DNA from: Rhodopirellula sp.
GTDB taxonomy: Bacteria; Planctomycetota; Planctomycetia; Pirellulales; Thermoguttaceae
Length of the DNA stretch: 64,000 bases
NCBI GenBank assembly: GCA_012728855.1
Contig: JAAYEH010000080.1
Coordinates: 25,136-89,135 of the forward strand
Direction of reading: 5' to 3'
A model generated the notes under the pieces. It saw nothing but the letters and a program-made list of their open reading frames with translations, had not been told where the DNA came from and made no database searches. Below, piece by piece: positions 8,009-17,752 of this stretch. The stretch's first letter is position 1. Every line of letters starts with the position of its first letter. Position numbers and translations under genes: made by a program.

Positions 8009-10804
8009 ATGAAGTCCTATTTCCTCGTCATTCTCGCCTTGTTCACCTCCCGAACCTTGGCCGCCGACTCGCTCACCCTGGTTACCGACGGGCAGGCGAA
8101 GGTCCAGGTCGTCACGGGCGATCCGGCCCCCGAGACCGTCCGCTTCGCCTCCAAGGAGCTTCAAACCTTTGTAGCCAAGATATCGGGGGTCGAACTGCCG
8201 GTCGCCGCGCGGCCCGTCGCCGGAGTGCCGGCAATCCGCCTCGGTCCGGCCGCGCGCGAGGTGCTCTCTGCGGAGGATTTCAACGGCATCCGGCGCGACG
8301 GCTACCTGATCACGCTGTCCGGGGGCGATCTATGCATCGTCGGACTTGACGACGCCGGGCCACACACGGACATCGAGGCCCTTTTGGCACGCAACGAAAC
8401 CCACCGTATGCCTGCCTGGGACTTCCACCGCGGCACACTCTACGGCGTCTACCGGTTTCTGGAGGCGCTGGGCGTGCGGTGGTTCATGCCCGGCGAGTTC
8501 GGCCAGCGCGTGCCGCAGTCGAAAACTCTCGTCTTTTCCGGCACGATCCGGGAAAATCCGCACTTCATCAGCCGCACCGTCGGCTACTGGTCGCTTTGGG
8601 TCGGCGGCTATTACAACAAGGATTACAAGAAGATCACCGTCATGCCCGGCGAGCGCGCCGCGATCGGCTTCACGCCGGTCGAGAATCGCCTTTGGGAACT
8701 CCGCATGCGCGGGGCCAGCTTCCAGATCCCCTTGAACCACTATCCTTCCGGCACGCGCTGGGTCGAACGCTTCGGCCGGGAGCACCCCGAGTATTTCGCC
8801 CTCTACCCCGACGGCTCCCGCTCCAACGTCGACAGAACCGACGACGGCCACTTGTGCTACACGGAGCCCGGTGTGATCCGCGAGTCGGTGGCCGATGTTC
8901 GGGCGTTCCTCGCCGGCCGGGACTCCGAGTCCCGCGGCCTTTCCCGAATTCACCCGATCACCAAGAAGCCGATGAATGACGACAACCGCGGCTGGCCGGA
9001 ACACGTGGCCTACGCCGGCTACGTCTCGCTGTTGCCACACGACGGTTTCCGAGCCTGCACATGCCCGCGCTGCGCGGCCGAAGTCTTGAGCGTGAAGGGC
9101 GGGGAGCACAGCCGGCTCGTCTGGCCGTACGTCGCGCGCTGCGCCGCGGAGGTGCCCGAGGCGAAGATCACCTGCCTCGCTTACGGCTCCTACGCGCGGC
9201 CCTATCCCGGCATGGAAGTGCTGCCGGCCAACGTCGTGGTCGGGTTCTGCGCCTATTCGCATCCCGCCTCGCTGTACTACGAGGACACGTTCGAGCAATA
9301 CCAGCAGTCGGTTCGCAGTTGGGCGGAGCGCTCGCACGGCAAGCTCGCCTTCTGGCAACACTACCTTGCGTCGAACCGCGACGAAGAGAGCGTCGGCGTC
9401 CCGGAGCATACGCCCGAAATGTATGCGCGGGTTGCCCGCGTGATGGCCGGATACGGCGACCACGTCTTCTGTGAAATGATGGCCGATTCGATCCAGTTCG
9501 AACTCTTCAACCGCTACCTGCTCATGAAATTGTTCTACGATCCGACGCTTGACGAGCGGGAGATCTTCCGCGACTTCGTGCTCACGTTCTATGGTCCCCA
9601 GGCCGGGCCGCTGCTGGCCGAGATCTACGCCGACATCGAGGCGAAGTGCATTGAGCGTTTCCGCAGCAAGTCTGCGGCCGGTTCGATCTGGGAGCGACTC
9701 TTCAGCGAAGCGGCGATGCGGGCCTATCAGGACAAAGCGGATCGGGCCTTGAAGGCGGCGGCCGGCACCCGGTACGAGCCGGCCGTGACCGCGTTTACGA
9801 GCTACTATCTCGGCCTGATGGAGCGCGGCCGGGCCCGCTACGTCGATCCGCTGACGCACCTGCTGGCTGCCGACCGCCCCGACCTTGTCCCGCGCATTGC
9901 CCGGCTTCAAGAAATCCTCGCGGCCCTGCCGCATCCGGCCGGCAAAACTGCGGCAGCCGAAGCAACCTCGTCCGTGAACCCGGGCGCCCCGGCTTCAACC
10001 ACGAGCACGGCCGAGTTCGAGGCCGGCATGAGCGACGCTTCGTCGCTCTGCAAGGCCGGCAATCATGCCGAGGCGGTTGCGGCATGGCTGCGGCTCGGCG
10101 AGTCGCGCAGCGACGTCGACGAGCGCTACCGGGCCTTCGCCGAGGCCGCCGAATGTGTCCGCTTGCACCAGGGCAACGAGGCCAAGGCGCTGGATCTCTG
10201 CCTGCGGATCGGCGCCGAGCCGTACAGCAAAGCGGCCCGCGCGAGGATCTACCAGTGGGCCTCGTCGCCGAAACCGGTGCTGGCCGAGTTGGGCGACGAG
10301 GATTTCTCAGCATGGCCGGAGCCGCTGGCAGCCCTCGGCTGCGCCGTCCGCGGGGCGGCTCATTTCCGGCTTGAAAACGGTCCGGAAGCCGCCCGCGACT
10401 ACCTGCGGGCTTTCCAACTGGCCAAGTCGTACAACAAGTGGGCAGCCTTTGGGCGACTGGGCGACACCTGCTGGAAGCTCCTCGACGACCAGGTTCTGGC
10501 CGAGGCCTGCTACCGGAAATGCATGTCGGACTTCGGCGGTGGGTGGCCCGGGCTCCAGGCCCGCGTGAACCTGGGTGAACTGCTTTGCGAGCAGCAGCGT
10601 TTCGACGAGGCCCTGGCGTGTTATGCCGGCTCGCCTGTAAAGAGCGGCACGTGGGGCGTATCGATGCTCATCGGCACGGCCAAAGTCCACCTTGCCGCAG
10701 GTCGCAAGCCGCGGGCCGTCACCGCGTTGAAACAGGCCCTGGACACCGTGGGAATCGTGGCGCATCAAAAAACAGAGTGCGAAAGCCTCCTGGCTCCGCC
10801 CTGA
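8009..10804 (+). CDS. Secreted DUF4838 protein with C-terminal TPR-like region
   Basis: This is a large exported protein of 931 residues. It has a clear signal peptide (MKSYFLVILALFTSRTLAA), an N-terminal domain like the first domain of family 67 alpha-glucuronidases, and a central DUF4838 region. The latter includes residues about 272-373 with CTCPRCAAEVL. From about residue 670 onward there are TPR-like helical repeats. DUF4838 proteins are common near polysaccharide genes in Planctomycetota; the biochemical role is not established. ATG 8009 has GGAG upstream; the frame extends to 7832 but that overlaps the antiporter gene. A 305-base stretch of this gene is repeated at 12936-13240. Confidence 0.85.
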   Translation: MKSYFLVILALFTSRTLAADSLTLVTDGQAKVQVVTGDPAPETVRFASKELQTFVAKISGVELPVAARPVAGVPAIRLGPAAREVLSAEDFNGIRRDGYLITLSGGDLCIVGLDDAGPHTDIEALLARNETHRMPAWDFHRGTLYGVYRFLEALGVRWFMPGEFGQRVPQSKTLVFSGTIRENPHFISRTVGYWSLWVGGYYNKDYKKITVMPGERAAIGFTPVENRLWELRMRGASFQIPLNHYPSGTRWVERFGREHPEYFALYPDGSRSNVDRTDDGHLCYTEPGVIRESVADVRAFLAGRDSESRGLSRIHPITKKPMNDDNRGWPEHVAYAGYVSLLPHDGFRACTCPRCAAEVLSVKGGEHSRLVWPYVARCAAEVPEAKITCLAYGSYARPYPGMEVLPANVVVGFCAYSHPASLYYEDTFEQYQQSVRSWAERSHGKLAFWQHYLASNRDEESVGVPEHTPEMYARVARVMAGYGDHVFCEMMADSIQFELFNRYLLMKLFYDPTLDEREIFRDFVLTFYGPQAGPLLAEIYADIEAKCIERFRSKSAAGSIWERLFSEAAMRAYQDKADRALKAAAGTRYEPAVTAFTSYYLGLMERGRARYVDPLTHLLAADRPDLVPRIARLQEILAALPHPAGKTAAAEATSSVNPGAPASTTSTAEFEAGMSDASSLCKAGNHAEAVAAWLRLGESRSDVDERYRAFAEAAECVRLHQGNEAKALDLCLRIGAEPYSKAARARIYQWASSPKPVLAELGDEDFSAWPEPLAALGCAVRGAAHFRLENGPEAARDYLRAFQLAKSYNKWAAFGRLGDTCWKLLDDQVLAEACYRKCMSDFGGGWPGLQARVNLGELLCEQQRFDEALACYAGSPVKSGTWGVSMLIGTAKVHLAAGRKPRAVTALKQALDTVGIVAHQKTECESLLAPP

Positions 10805-10812
10805 GACTGGAT

Positions 10813-10818
10813 TATAAT
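10813..10818 (+). promoter_or_regulatory. Candidate -10 box (TATAAT)
   Basis: A perfect TATAAT sits just after the DUF4838 gene stop and 36 bases before the ATG of the next gene. No good -35 is visible at the usual spacing. It suggests separate transcription of the C45-like gene. Confidence 0.35.
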
Positions 10819-10854
10819 CGGGGTAAATTCCACCCAACCATCGATATTGATGCC

Positions 10855-12642
10855 ATGACCCGTGCGTGTGTGTTGCTTTGGTGCCTGACCATCTCGTCGC
10901 TGCTGATGGCGGAAGGCGAGTCCGCGCCGCCGAACCTCGTCTTCCAGGAAGATTTCGGGCCGGACGCGTTGGGGCGCTGGTCTGCGAATTCGGCAAAGCT
11001 GTCGATCACGGCCGACGCCGAAAGCGATGGGGACTCGTGTCTTCAGATCGAGGACGCCGGGGGCGACAGCCAGGCCTTCCTGCGATTGGCCGTGGAACCG
11101 GGCGCGACATACCGGCTGGAAATCGACGGCAAGCGCCCGGCAAAGAATCTTGGAACGTGGTATGGGTGCGCGGCTGTTTCTGGCACGTCGGGCCGGGGAA
11201 ACCAAGCGACCTACCTGGCTCGATCCGCTTTCATCGGCGAACCAGATCGCTGGCACCGGCTGTCCGTGGAATTCTCCAGCCGGGGCACCAGCGTGTATGT
11301 AATCCTGACGAGCCAGAACGCCGACGGAGACGTGGTGTGGTATCGGAGGCCGCAGATCTTCAAACTGGGTTCCGCGGCGCTGCGGGTATTGCCGCCCGGC
11401 GATGAGCCCATACCGCCGACGCAGGCCGTGACCTTGGCCGGCTCGCCCGCGGACATCGGTGAGATCTGGGGGCGATCCAACGCCGAGGCCATTCGGCACG
11501 ACCTGGAGGAATACTATCTGAAGCCGGCCCAATCGAAGGGGATTGCCATCGAGGAGCTGGTGCGCCGCGCGGACAAGTTCGTGGAACTGGCCGAGCAGCT
11601 CGCGCCCCACTGGCTGCCTGAGACGGAAGCCGTGGCGCGGGCGGCAGGCGTCGATCCCAAACTCTATCTTGCCTACGTGGGAACGGTGTACCGGGGGTTG
11701 TGGGCCGGTGAGGAATGTACCTCCTACGCCATCTCTACGAAGTTTGCTCGCGACGGCGGCATCTTCTTTCACAAGACCCGCGACAACCAACCGAAGCTGC
11801 AGTGCGCGTTTCTGATCGCCAGCGACGTGCCCGGCATCAACCGTTTCATCTCGGTGGGCGACGCCAGCGTCATCTCAGCGATGATGATGGTCAATGAGAA
11901 AGGTCTCGCCGGCTCGGCGGATGTGGGCGGCCTCAAGATCGACACGCCGCGGCACCGCGGGTGGATGAATACGGCGATTCTGCGCCACATCGCCGAACGG
12001 GCGGGGGACTGCCAGGAAGCGCTGGCCATCGTGCAAGAGTTTGTCAGCAAGGGCTGGTATGCAGGGGGCGGGCAGGTTGGCACCCACTGGCTTTTCGTGG
12101 ACGTCAAGGGGCGCATCCTGGAAATATCGCACAACTCCACCCGGCTGGAACACTCGTGGCACGACGACACGAAGGTGTACTTCAGCGCGCCGCGAGGCCG
12201 GGCCATCGCTCGCCTAGAGGAGGCTGCGCCGCCGGTCGATTTCGCCACGTTCCACAACGTCGCGCGCGATCCGGCGATGTGCTTTCCGAGTTCGGTTTCC
12301 GGCATGTCGGTCCGCATCGACGCGGCGCGCCCCGAGCTGTTGACCCAGGCCTGGATCTCGATGCCGGCCCGATCGCTTTCCTTCCCGCTGGTCATGGGCG
12401 GCGCGGCCACTCCGCTTGCGCTGCTCACCGGCCAGGCCGACGCGGAGGCGCGCCGGAACCACGCCTCGGCCGCAACCTGGGAACCGATCGAGGCGCTCGC
12501 TTTCGGGAACCTGGGTCTGCTCGAAGACCGTGTTCGGCGATTGGCCGAGTCGGGGCGAGAAAGCGAAGTTGCCCCGGCGATCGACCAGTGGACCCTGGCC
12601 ACGACTGCCGCGCATCTTGCCATTCTAAGTCCATCCCCCTGA
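10855..12642 (+). CDS. Secreted C45-like hydrolase/acyltransferase with N-terminal beta domain
   Basis: The 595-residue product has a signal peptide (MTRACVLLWCLTISSLLMAE). A domain of about 170 residues follows that resembles carbohydrate-binding or discoidin-like modules (FQEDFGPDALGRW, YRLEIDGKRPA, WHRLSVEFSS). The catalytic part resembles C45 autoproteolytic N-terminal nucleophile enzymes. The likely nucleophile is Cys288 in GEECTSYAI, followed by SVGDASVISAMMMVNEKGLAGS and a GTHWLFVDVKGRILEISHN stretch. Family members hydrolyse or transfer acyl amides after self-cleavage before the Cys. Here self-cleavage would release the binding domain. The substrate is unknown. ATG 10855 is the first start after the TATAAT at 10813. 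Confidence 0.72.
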   Translation: MTRACVLLWCLTISSLLMAEGESAPPNLVFQEDFGPDALGRWSANSAKLSITADAESDGDSCLQIEDAGGDSQAFLRLAVEPGATYRLEIDGKRPAKNLGTWYGCAAVSGTSGRGNQATYLARSAFIGEPDRWHRLSVEFSSRGTSVYVILTSQNADGDVVWYRRPQIFKLGSAALRVLPPGDEPIPPTQAVTLAGSPADIGEIWGRSNAEAIRHDLEEYYLKPAQSKGIAIEELVRRADKFVELAEQLAPHWLPETEAVARAAGVDPKLYLAYVGTVYRGLWAGEECTSYAISTKFARDGGIFFHKTRDNQPKLQCAFLIASDVPGINRFISVGDASVISAMMMVNEKGLAGSADVGGLKIDTPRHRGWMNTAILRHIAERAGDCQEALAIVQEFVSKGWYAGGGQVGTHWLFVDVKGRILEISHNSTRLEHSWHDDTKVYFSAPRGRAIARLEEAAPPVDFATFHNVARDPAMCFPSSVSGMSVRIDAARPELLTQAWISMPARSLSFPLVMGGAATPLALLTGQADAEARRNHASAATWEPIEALAFGNLGLLEDRVRRLAESGRESEVAPAIDQWTLATTAAHLAILSPSP

Positions 12643-12935
12643 CGGTGGTTTGCTTCCAACGGTTTGGCGAGCTTACGCCATTTACCGAACGCCGAATCCG
12701 CGAAAGCCTTATTCTTCGTCCGCTGGTATGCTAAAGGCCCATGAAACAAACCCTTTCAAATCGTCCACCCCCTACTGCCATGAGAACAGTATGATGGCAT
12801 GCATGACTTCGCCAACAAGCTGGACAAACTGATGACTGGGCAGCCCTGCTGGGGGTGTGTCACTGCGCGTCGAGACGTCCATCATGAACCCTGCTGGCTG
12901 CCGGCGAGCTTCTGAATGCGGTGATAGAGTTCAGT

Positions 12936-13240
12936 CAACGTCGACAGAACCGACGACGGCCACTTGTGCTACACGGAGCCCTGTGTGATCCGCGGGTCGG
13001 TGGCGGATGTTCGGGCGCTCCTCGCCGGAGAAGATTCCGAGTCCAGCGGCCTTTCCCGAGTCCACCCGATGACCAAGAAGCCGATGAACGACGACAACCG
13101 CGGCTGGCCGGAACACGTCGCCTACGCAGGCTACTTCTCGCTGTTGCCGCACGACGGTTTCCGAGCCTGCACGTGCCCGCGCTGCGCGGCCGAGGTCTTG
13201 CGTCTGAGGGACGGAGAGCGCAGCCGGCTCGCCTGACCGA
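12936..13240 (+). pseudogene. Isolated 305-bp copy of part of the DUF4838 gene
   Basis: This stretch aligns without gaps to 8824-9128 of the DUF4838 gene. It encodes a matching segment of about 100 residues with roughly 15 substitutions before a stop at about 13234-13236. NVDRTDDGHLCYTEP, KKPMNDDNRGWPEHVAYAGY and CTCPRCAAEVL are shared. No start codon, signal peptide or flanking homology is present. It is best read as a remnant of a second DUF4838 paralogue. The rest of the 12643-13555 gap shows nothing I can assign. Confidence 0.8.
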
Positions 13241-13555
13241 TGGACCACCGGACAAGCCGGGTCGCATTCCAGACCATCAGAGCGTTCAACGCCAACAAAG
13301 GAAAGAACAGCACGTCAAACAGCGCCAAGCCCAGGCCGCGGAGTTTTCCGCCGGAGTGGCAAATTCCTACCGTCGCTTTGACATCGAAAATCGTTGTTCC
13401 AAGAGGCGATGCAAGACTTAAGTCGACAGACCGTTGCTGTTCGGCGGCGCGCACCAGCGGCCATTGACAACGGATCGCAGCCGGTTCAGACTTGACAGCG
13501 CTGCGTTTCGGCTTCCGCGACCGCGCGGAGCGGTCCCATTGAGGAGAACCCACTC

Positions 13556-15103
13556 ATGACCCGCGCCGTCTTGACCTTTCTCGTGGCAATCGCGGTGCAG
13601 TTCGCCTGCAGCACGGAGGCCCCCGCCCAGACCTCCGACCCGCAATCCCCGATCCTCACCCCCAAGCCGCCTCGTGAGCCGCGGATCAACGGGCCCAAGG
13701 TCTATGGATGCCGGCCGGACAGGCCGTTTCTCTACCGAATTCCGTGTACGGGCCAACGGCCGATCACCTTCAGCGCCGCCGGGCTGCCCGATTCCATCAA
13801 GCTGGATGCGGAGTCGGGCATCCTCGACGGCACCGCGCCGGCAGCGCGGGGCGAGTATCTCGTGACGCTGAAGGCCGGCAGCGCGCACGGCGCCGCGGCG
13901 CGGCCGTTGAAAATCGTCGTCGGCGATCAGCTCGCGCTGACTCCGGCGATGGGCTGGAATTCGTGGTACATCCACTATTACCGAGTCACCGATCGCCACA
14001 TGCGCGAAGCGGCCGACACGATGATCGCCTCGGGAATGGCCGATTTCGGCTACAACTATGTGAACATCGACGACTGCTGGATGGTCAAGCCCGGGTCCGA
14101 CGATCCGATGATCGGCGGCGAGCCGCGCGACGCCCGAGGCGCCATCCGCTCCAATGGCCTCTTCCCCGACATGAAAGCGCTGGCCGACTATGTCCACAAG
14201 AAAGGTCTCAAGGCCGGGCTCTACACCTCGCCGGGACCACTCACCTGCCAGAAGTATGAAGGAACGTATCAGCACGAGCAGATCGACGCGGAGAAGTTCG
14301 CCCAGTGGGAGTTCGATTTCCTCAAGTACGACTGGTGCTCGTACGGCAAGGTCGCGGGCGGCAAATCGCTCGACGATCTCCAGAAGCCGTACCGCCAGAT
14401 GGGCGATATTCTTCGCCGGCTCGACCGCGACATCGTCTACAATCTCTGCCAATACGGAATGGGCGACGTCTGGAATTGGGGCGGCGAAGTGGGGGGCAAT
14501 TGCTGGCGGACCACCGGTGACCTCGGGCTGGCCCGTGCCGACCGTCTGCCGGGCTTCTATCACATTGGCTTGAGCAACGCCCGTCATTGGCAACACGCAC
14601 GGCCAGGCCAGTTCAACGACCCCGATTACATCCTTATCGGCTGGGTCGGCCAGGCGGGCAAGCAGACCGAGGGCAAGCCGACCACACTCACGCCGAACGA
14701 GCAGTACAGTTATATGTCTCTCTGGTGCTTGATGGCTTCGCCATTGATCTTCTCCGGCGATATGGCCAGGCTCGACCCCTTCACGCTCAATATCCTCTGC
14801 AACGCCGAGGTGATCGACATCGACCAGGATCCGCTCGGCCGCCAGGGCCGAATTGTCCGCCAGACGGACGAAGAACTGGTGATGGTCAAACCTCTGGAGG
14901 ATGGTTCGGTGGCACTGGGGCTTTTCAACCTTGGAGAAGACCGACGGGAGATCGGCGTGGATTTGGCGGAAATCGACGTTGCGAGACGGGCGACCGTCCG
15001 CGACCTCTGGCGACAACGGGACATTGGCGCGGCGGAAGGCCGTTGTTCGGCAGAGGTGGGCCGGCATGGCGTCACCTTGCTTCGGCTTGCTCACGGACGG
15101 TGA
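13556..15103 (+). CDS. Secreted GH27-type alpha-galactosidase
   Basis: It is predicted to hydrolyse terminal alpha-galactosyl residues outside the cytoplasm. The 515-residue protein has a signal peptide ending around ACSTEAPAQ, an Ig-like putative sugar-binding domain (about residues 55-125), then the TIM barrel beginning TPAMGWNSW. The catalytic nucleophile is predicted at Asp259 (FLKYDWC) and the acid/base at Asp355 (FNDPDYI), both in the usual GH27 contexts. A C-terminal beta domain follows. ATG 13556 has GAGGAGA upstream. Neighbours on both sides are exported carbohydrate genes. Confidence 0.92.
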   Translation: MTRAVLTFLVAIAVQFACSTEAPAQTSDPQSPILTPKPPREPRINGPKVYGCRPDRPFLYRIPCTGQRPITFSAAGLPDSIKLDAESGILDGTAPAARGEYLVTLKAGSAHGAAARPLKIVVGDQLALTPAMGWNSWYIHYYRVTDRHMREAADTMIASGMADFGYNYVNIDDCWMVKPGSDDPMIGGEPRDARGAIRSNGLFPDMKALADYVHKKGLKAGLYTSPGPLTCQKYEGTYQHEQIDAEKFAQWEFDFLKYDWCSYGKVAGGKSLDDLQKPYRQMGDILRRLDRDIVYNLCQYGMGDVWNWGGEVGGNCWRTTGDLGLARADRLPGFYHIGLSNARHWQHARPGQFNDPDYILIGWVGQAGKQTEGKPTTLTPNEQYSYMSLWCLMASPLIFSGDMARLDPFTLNILCNAEVIDIDQDPLGRQGRIVRQTDEELVMVKPLEDGSVALGLFNLGEDRREIGVDLAEIDVARRATVRDLWRQRDIGAAEGRCSAEVGRHGVTLLRLAHGR

Positions 15104-15254
15104 TCTCACGCTCCAAAGGGCTACTCGAAAGACGAAAGTAATCCGGTTTACTGCGCTGATCTCGGCCGCGTCGTGACTTGGTAGAACAATAGTGATTTGT
15201 CCAACCTCGCCGACCGGAAAATCATCGCGCTCATCGACAAGAAAGGGGCCAACC

Positions 15255-16661
15255 ATGTACGGTCATTCCTGTCTCCGGCAGCGGCGAACCAGTCGCCGCC
15301 GGTTCCTGAAGCAGGCTGCGTCCTGCGCCGCCGCTTTAGGGGTTCCCCGGATCGTGCCGGCCACGGTACTCGAAAGCAACTCGCCCAGCCAGAGAATCAA
15401 CCTGGGACTGATCGGCTGTGGCAACCAGAGCACCGTCGACCTCCCGGCGTTCCTCGAGCAGAAAGACGTCCAGGTGCTCGCCGTTTGCGACGTTAATCGC
15501 GCCAGCCGCGGCTATCTGACTCCCGAGCAGTACCTGGGTCGCGAGCCGGTGCGAGAGACCGTCAACAAGCACTATGCGCGAGACACCACTTCGGGCCAGT
15601 TTCAAGGCTGCGACGCCCACCACGATTTCCGCGACGTTCTCCAGCGCAGGGACATCGACGCCGTGGTGGTCGTCGTCCCCGATCATTGGCATGCCCTCGT
15701 CACTGTGATGGCCGCCGAAGCGGGCAAGGACATCTACTGCGAGAAACCGCTGTCGCTCTGCATTTCCCAGGGACAGAAGATGATCGCGGCAGTCCGCCGG
15801 CACAAGCGAATCCTGCAGACGGGCAGTCAATTCCGCTCCAGCCCCGACAATCGATTCGCTTGCGAGTTGGTTCGCAATGGCCGGATCGGTAAAGTCCAAC
15901 GGGTGCTTACGTTTATTGCCCCGCAGAATGCCGTCGACCCCGGTCCGGGTTGGCAGCCGACGCCGATTCCCGAGGGCTTCGACTATGAATTCTGGCTCGG
16001 ACCGGCACCCTCCGCGCCCTACCACGAGGGACGCTGCTTGTACCGATTCCGGTTCAATCTCGACTATTCCGGCGGCCAGACCACCAATTTCGGCGCTCAC
16101 AGCAACGATATCGCACAATGGGGCCTCGGCACCGACGACACCGGTCCCGTCGAACTCGAAGATCTCGGCTCCGAGTGGCCGCCCGCGGGGAGCCTCTACA
16201 CGACAGCCACCAAGGTCGCTTTCCGCGCCCGCTACGCCAGCGGCGTGGAACTGATTTGTGAAACCCGCGATCCGAAGATGGGCGCCCGGTTCGAAGGTAC
16301 CGAGGGTTCGGTCCAGTTCGGATTCGGCGGTCTGAAGACCGAACCGGAATCGCTCAAGTCCTCGGTCATCGGTCCCAACGAAATCCACCTGCCGCGGAGC
16401 AATCCGGCGCGGGAAAAGGATGTGTACAAATCCTACGTTCCCGACCATGTCCGCAATTTCCTCGACGCGGTAAAGTCCCGCAACGACCCCGTCGGCCCCG
16501 TCGAGATCGGCCACCGTACGGCGAGCCTCTGCCATCTGGGCAACATCGCCATGCTGCTGAAACGCAAACTCCAATGGAACCCGCAGGCGGAACGTTTCGT
16601 CAATGACGATGAGGCCAACCAGATGCTTGGCCGACCGATGAGGGCACCATGGCAGCTATGA
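15255..16661 (+). CDS. Tat-exported Gfo/Idh/MocA-family oxidoreductase
   Basis: This is an NAD(P)-dependent sugar oxidoreductase-like protein of 468 residues. A twin-arginine signal (SRRRFLKQAA) indicates folded export. The Rossmann motif LGLIGCGNQ, the DHWHALVTVMAAEAGKDIYCEKPL stretch and a C-terminal alpha/beta domain are seen. ATG 15255 is preceded by AAAGGGG. The conserved family Lys lies in the CEKPL motif. It sits between an alpha-galactosidase and a sugar isomerase-like gene, so a sugar substrate is likely; which one cannot be told. Confidence 0.88.
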   Translation: MYGHSCLRQRRTSRRRFLKQAASCAAALGVPRIVPATVLESNSPSQRINLGLIGCGNQSTVDLPAFLEQKDVQVLAVCDVNRASRGYLTPEQYLGREPVRETVNKHYARDTTSGQFQGCDAHHDFRDVLQRRDIDAVVVVVPDHWHALVTVMAAEAGKDIYCEKPLSLCISQGQKMIAAVRRHKRILQTGSQFRSSPDNRFACELVRNGRIGKVQRVLTFIAPQNAVDPGPGWQPTPIPEGFDYEFWLGPAPSAPYHEGRCLYRFRFNLDYSGGQTTNFGAHSNDIAQWGLGTDDTGPVELEDLGSEWPPAGSLYTTATKVAFRARYASGVELICETRDPKMGARFEGTEGSVQFGFGGLKTEPESLKSSVIGPNEIHLPRSNPAREKDVYKSYVPDHVRNFLDAVKSRNDPVGPVEIGHRTASLCHLGNIAMLLKRKLQWNPQAERFVNDDEANQMLGRPMRAPWQL

Positions 16662-16794
16662 ACACCGACGTCTTCCGCCTCCACAAAGGCCAAATCGATA
16701 CCCGCTCGATCCACGGTTCCGGTTTCGGCTATCGCTGGGACGAAATTGGACGGGCACCTGCCTGACCCGAGAAAGAAACGAAAGGCATGATCCC

Positions 16795-17682
16795 ATGAAA
16801 TTATCCCTGTTTTCCGTCAGCTATGCGGGCTACTGGGGTCAGGACAAACTGGATCTGTCGGAGTTCGTTGCCCGTGCATCACGACTGGGCTACGACGCCG
16901 TGATGTTGGCCGGCAAGCGCCCGCACCTGTCAGCGTTGGACGCCGTGCCGGAACGAGTCGCCGCGATCAAACGGGATTTGGCCGACCATAGCATCTCGTG
17001 TGCTGCGGTGGCCGCATATACCGATCTGTCGCCCGCAGCCGCAGTCGAAATACCGTACGTGGAAATGCAAATCGCCTACGTTGAATCAATGGCCCGATTG
17101 GCGGCCGAGTTGGACGCGTCGGTTGTGCGCGTTTTCACGGCCTACGAGTCAGCCGGTCACAGCCCCTATGCCGTCTGGAACGGTGTTGTGACGGCGTTGC
17201 GCGAGATGTGCGACCGCGCCGCTGCGTATCACGTCACCCTGGCGATCCAGAACCACCATGATCTGGCCGTCCACAGCGACGTGCTGCTGGAGTTGCTCGA
17301 CGACGTTGACCGCCCGAACTGCCGGCTGGGCTTCGACGCATGGTCGCCGGCCCTGCGCGGCGAAGACCTCTATGAAGCGGCCAAGAAGATGGCCCCGCAT
17401 ACCGTAATGACAACCAACGCCGATTACGTGCGGTTGCCCCGTTTTCGTTACCGGCCCGAACTGATCAATTACGAAAAATGCGAGCCGGATATGGTGCGAG
17501 CGGTGAAGTTCGGCGACGGCTTCATCGACTATCCCGCCTTCTTTCGCGGCTTGAAGGAAGGCGGTTTCGACGGCATCGCCAACTACGAAATGTGTTCGCC
17601 CATCCGAGGCGGCGGCGGCTTCACGAACCTCGACGCGTACGCTGCCGCGTACGTCGAGTGGATGCGCAGGGCCGGCGAATAG
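16795..17682 (+). CDS. Sugar phosphate isomerase/epimerase-like TIM barrel protein
   Basis: The 295-residue product belongs to the xylose isomerase-like/AP-endonuclease 2 barrel superfamily. It has no signal peptide and is presumably cytoplasmic. Motifs at barrel strand ends include VRVFTAYES, IQNHHDLAVHSD, LGFDAWSPA and DGIANYEMCSP, with His, Asp and Glu residues suited to metal binding. It is encoded between two Gfo/Idh/MocA genes. That is a recurrent arrangement in planctomycete sugar catabolic clusters, so it probably acts on the same substrate path. Confidence 0.82.
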   Translation: MKLSLFSVSYAGYWGQDKLDLSEFVARASRLGYDAVMLAGKRPHLSALDAVPERVAAIKRDLADHSISCAAVAAYTDLSPAAAVEIPYVEMQIAYVESMARLAAELDASVVRVFTAYESAGHSPYAVWNGVVTALREMCDRAAAYHVTLAIQNHHDLAVHSDVLLELLDDVDRPNCRLGFDAWSPALRGEDLYEAAKKMAPHTVMTTNADYVRLPRFRYRPELINYEKCEPDMVRAVKFGDGFIDYPAFFRGLKEGGFDGIANYEMCSPIRGGGGFTNLDAYAAAYVEWMRRAGE

Positions 17683-17752
17683 CAATTCGGCCGGCCTGTA
17701 GAACCAGGCGTATCTTAGAAACCCTAACTCAGGTATCCGGGAGAGATCCACG

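Noticed and set aside
12643..12935. Short open frames before the DUF4838 fragment
   Set aside because: Translations such as MHDFANKLDKLM show no family I recognise and no ribosome site; left unassigned.
13418..15256. 612-codon open frame antisense to the alpha-galactosidase
   Set aside because: The plus strand encodes a complete GH27 enzyme; the antisense translation has no recognisable domain.
16649..16765. Small open frame overlapping the end of the Gfo/Idh/MocA gene
   Set aside because: It has no separate ribosome site, no conserved feature and overlaps the larger gene.
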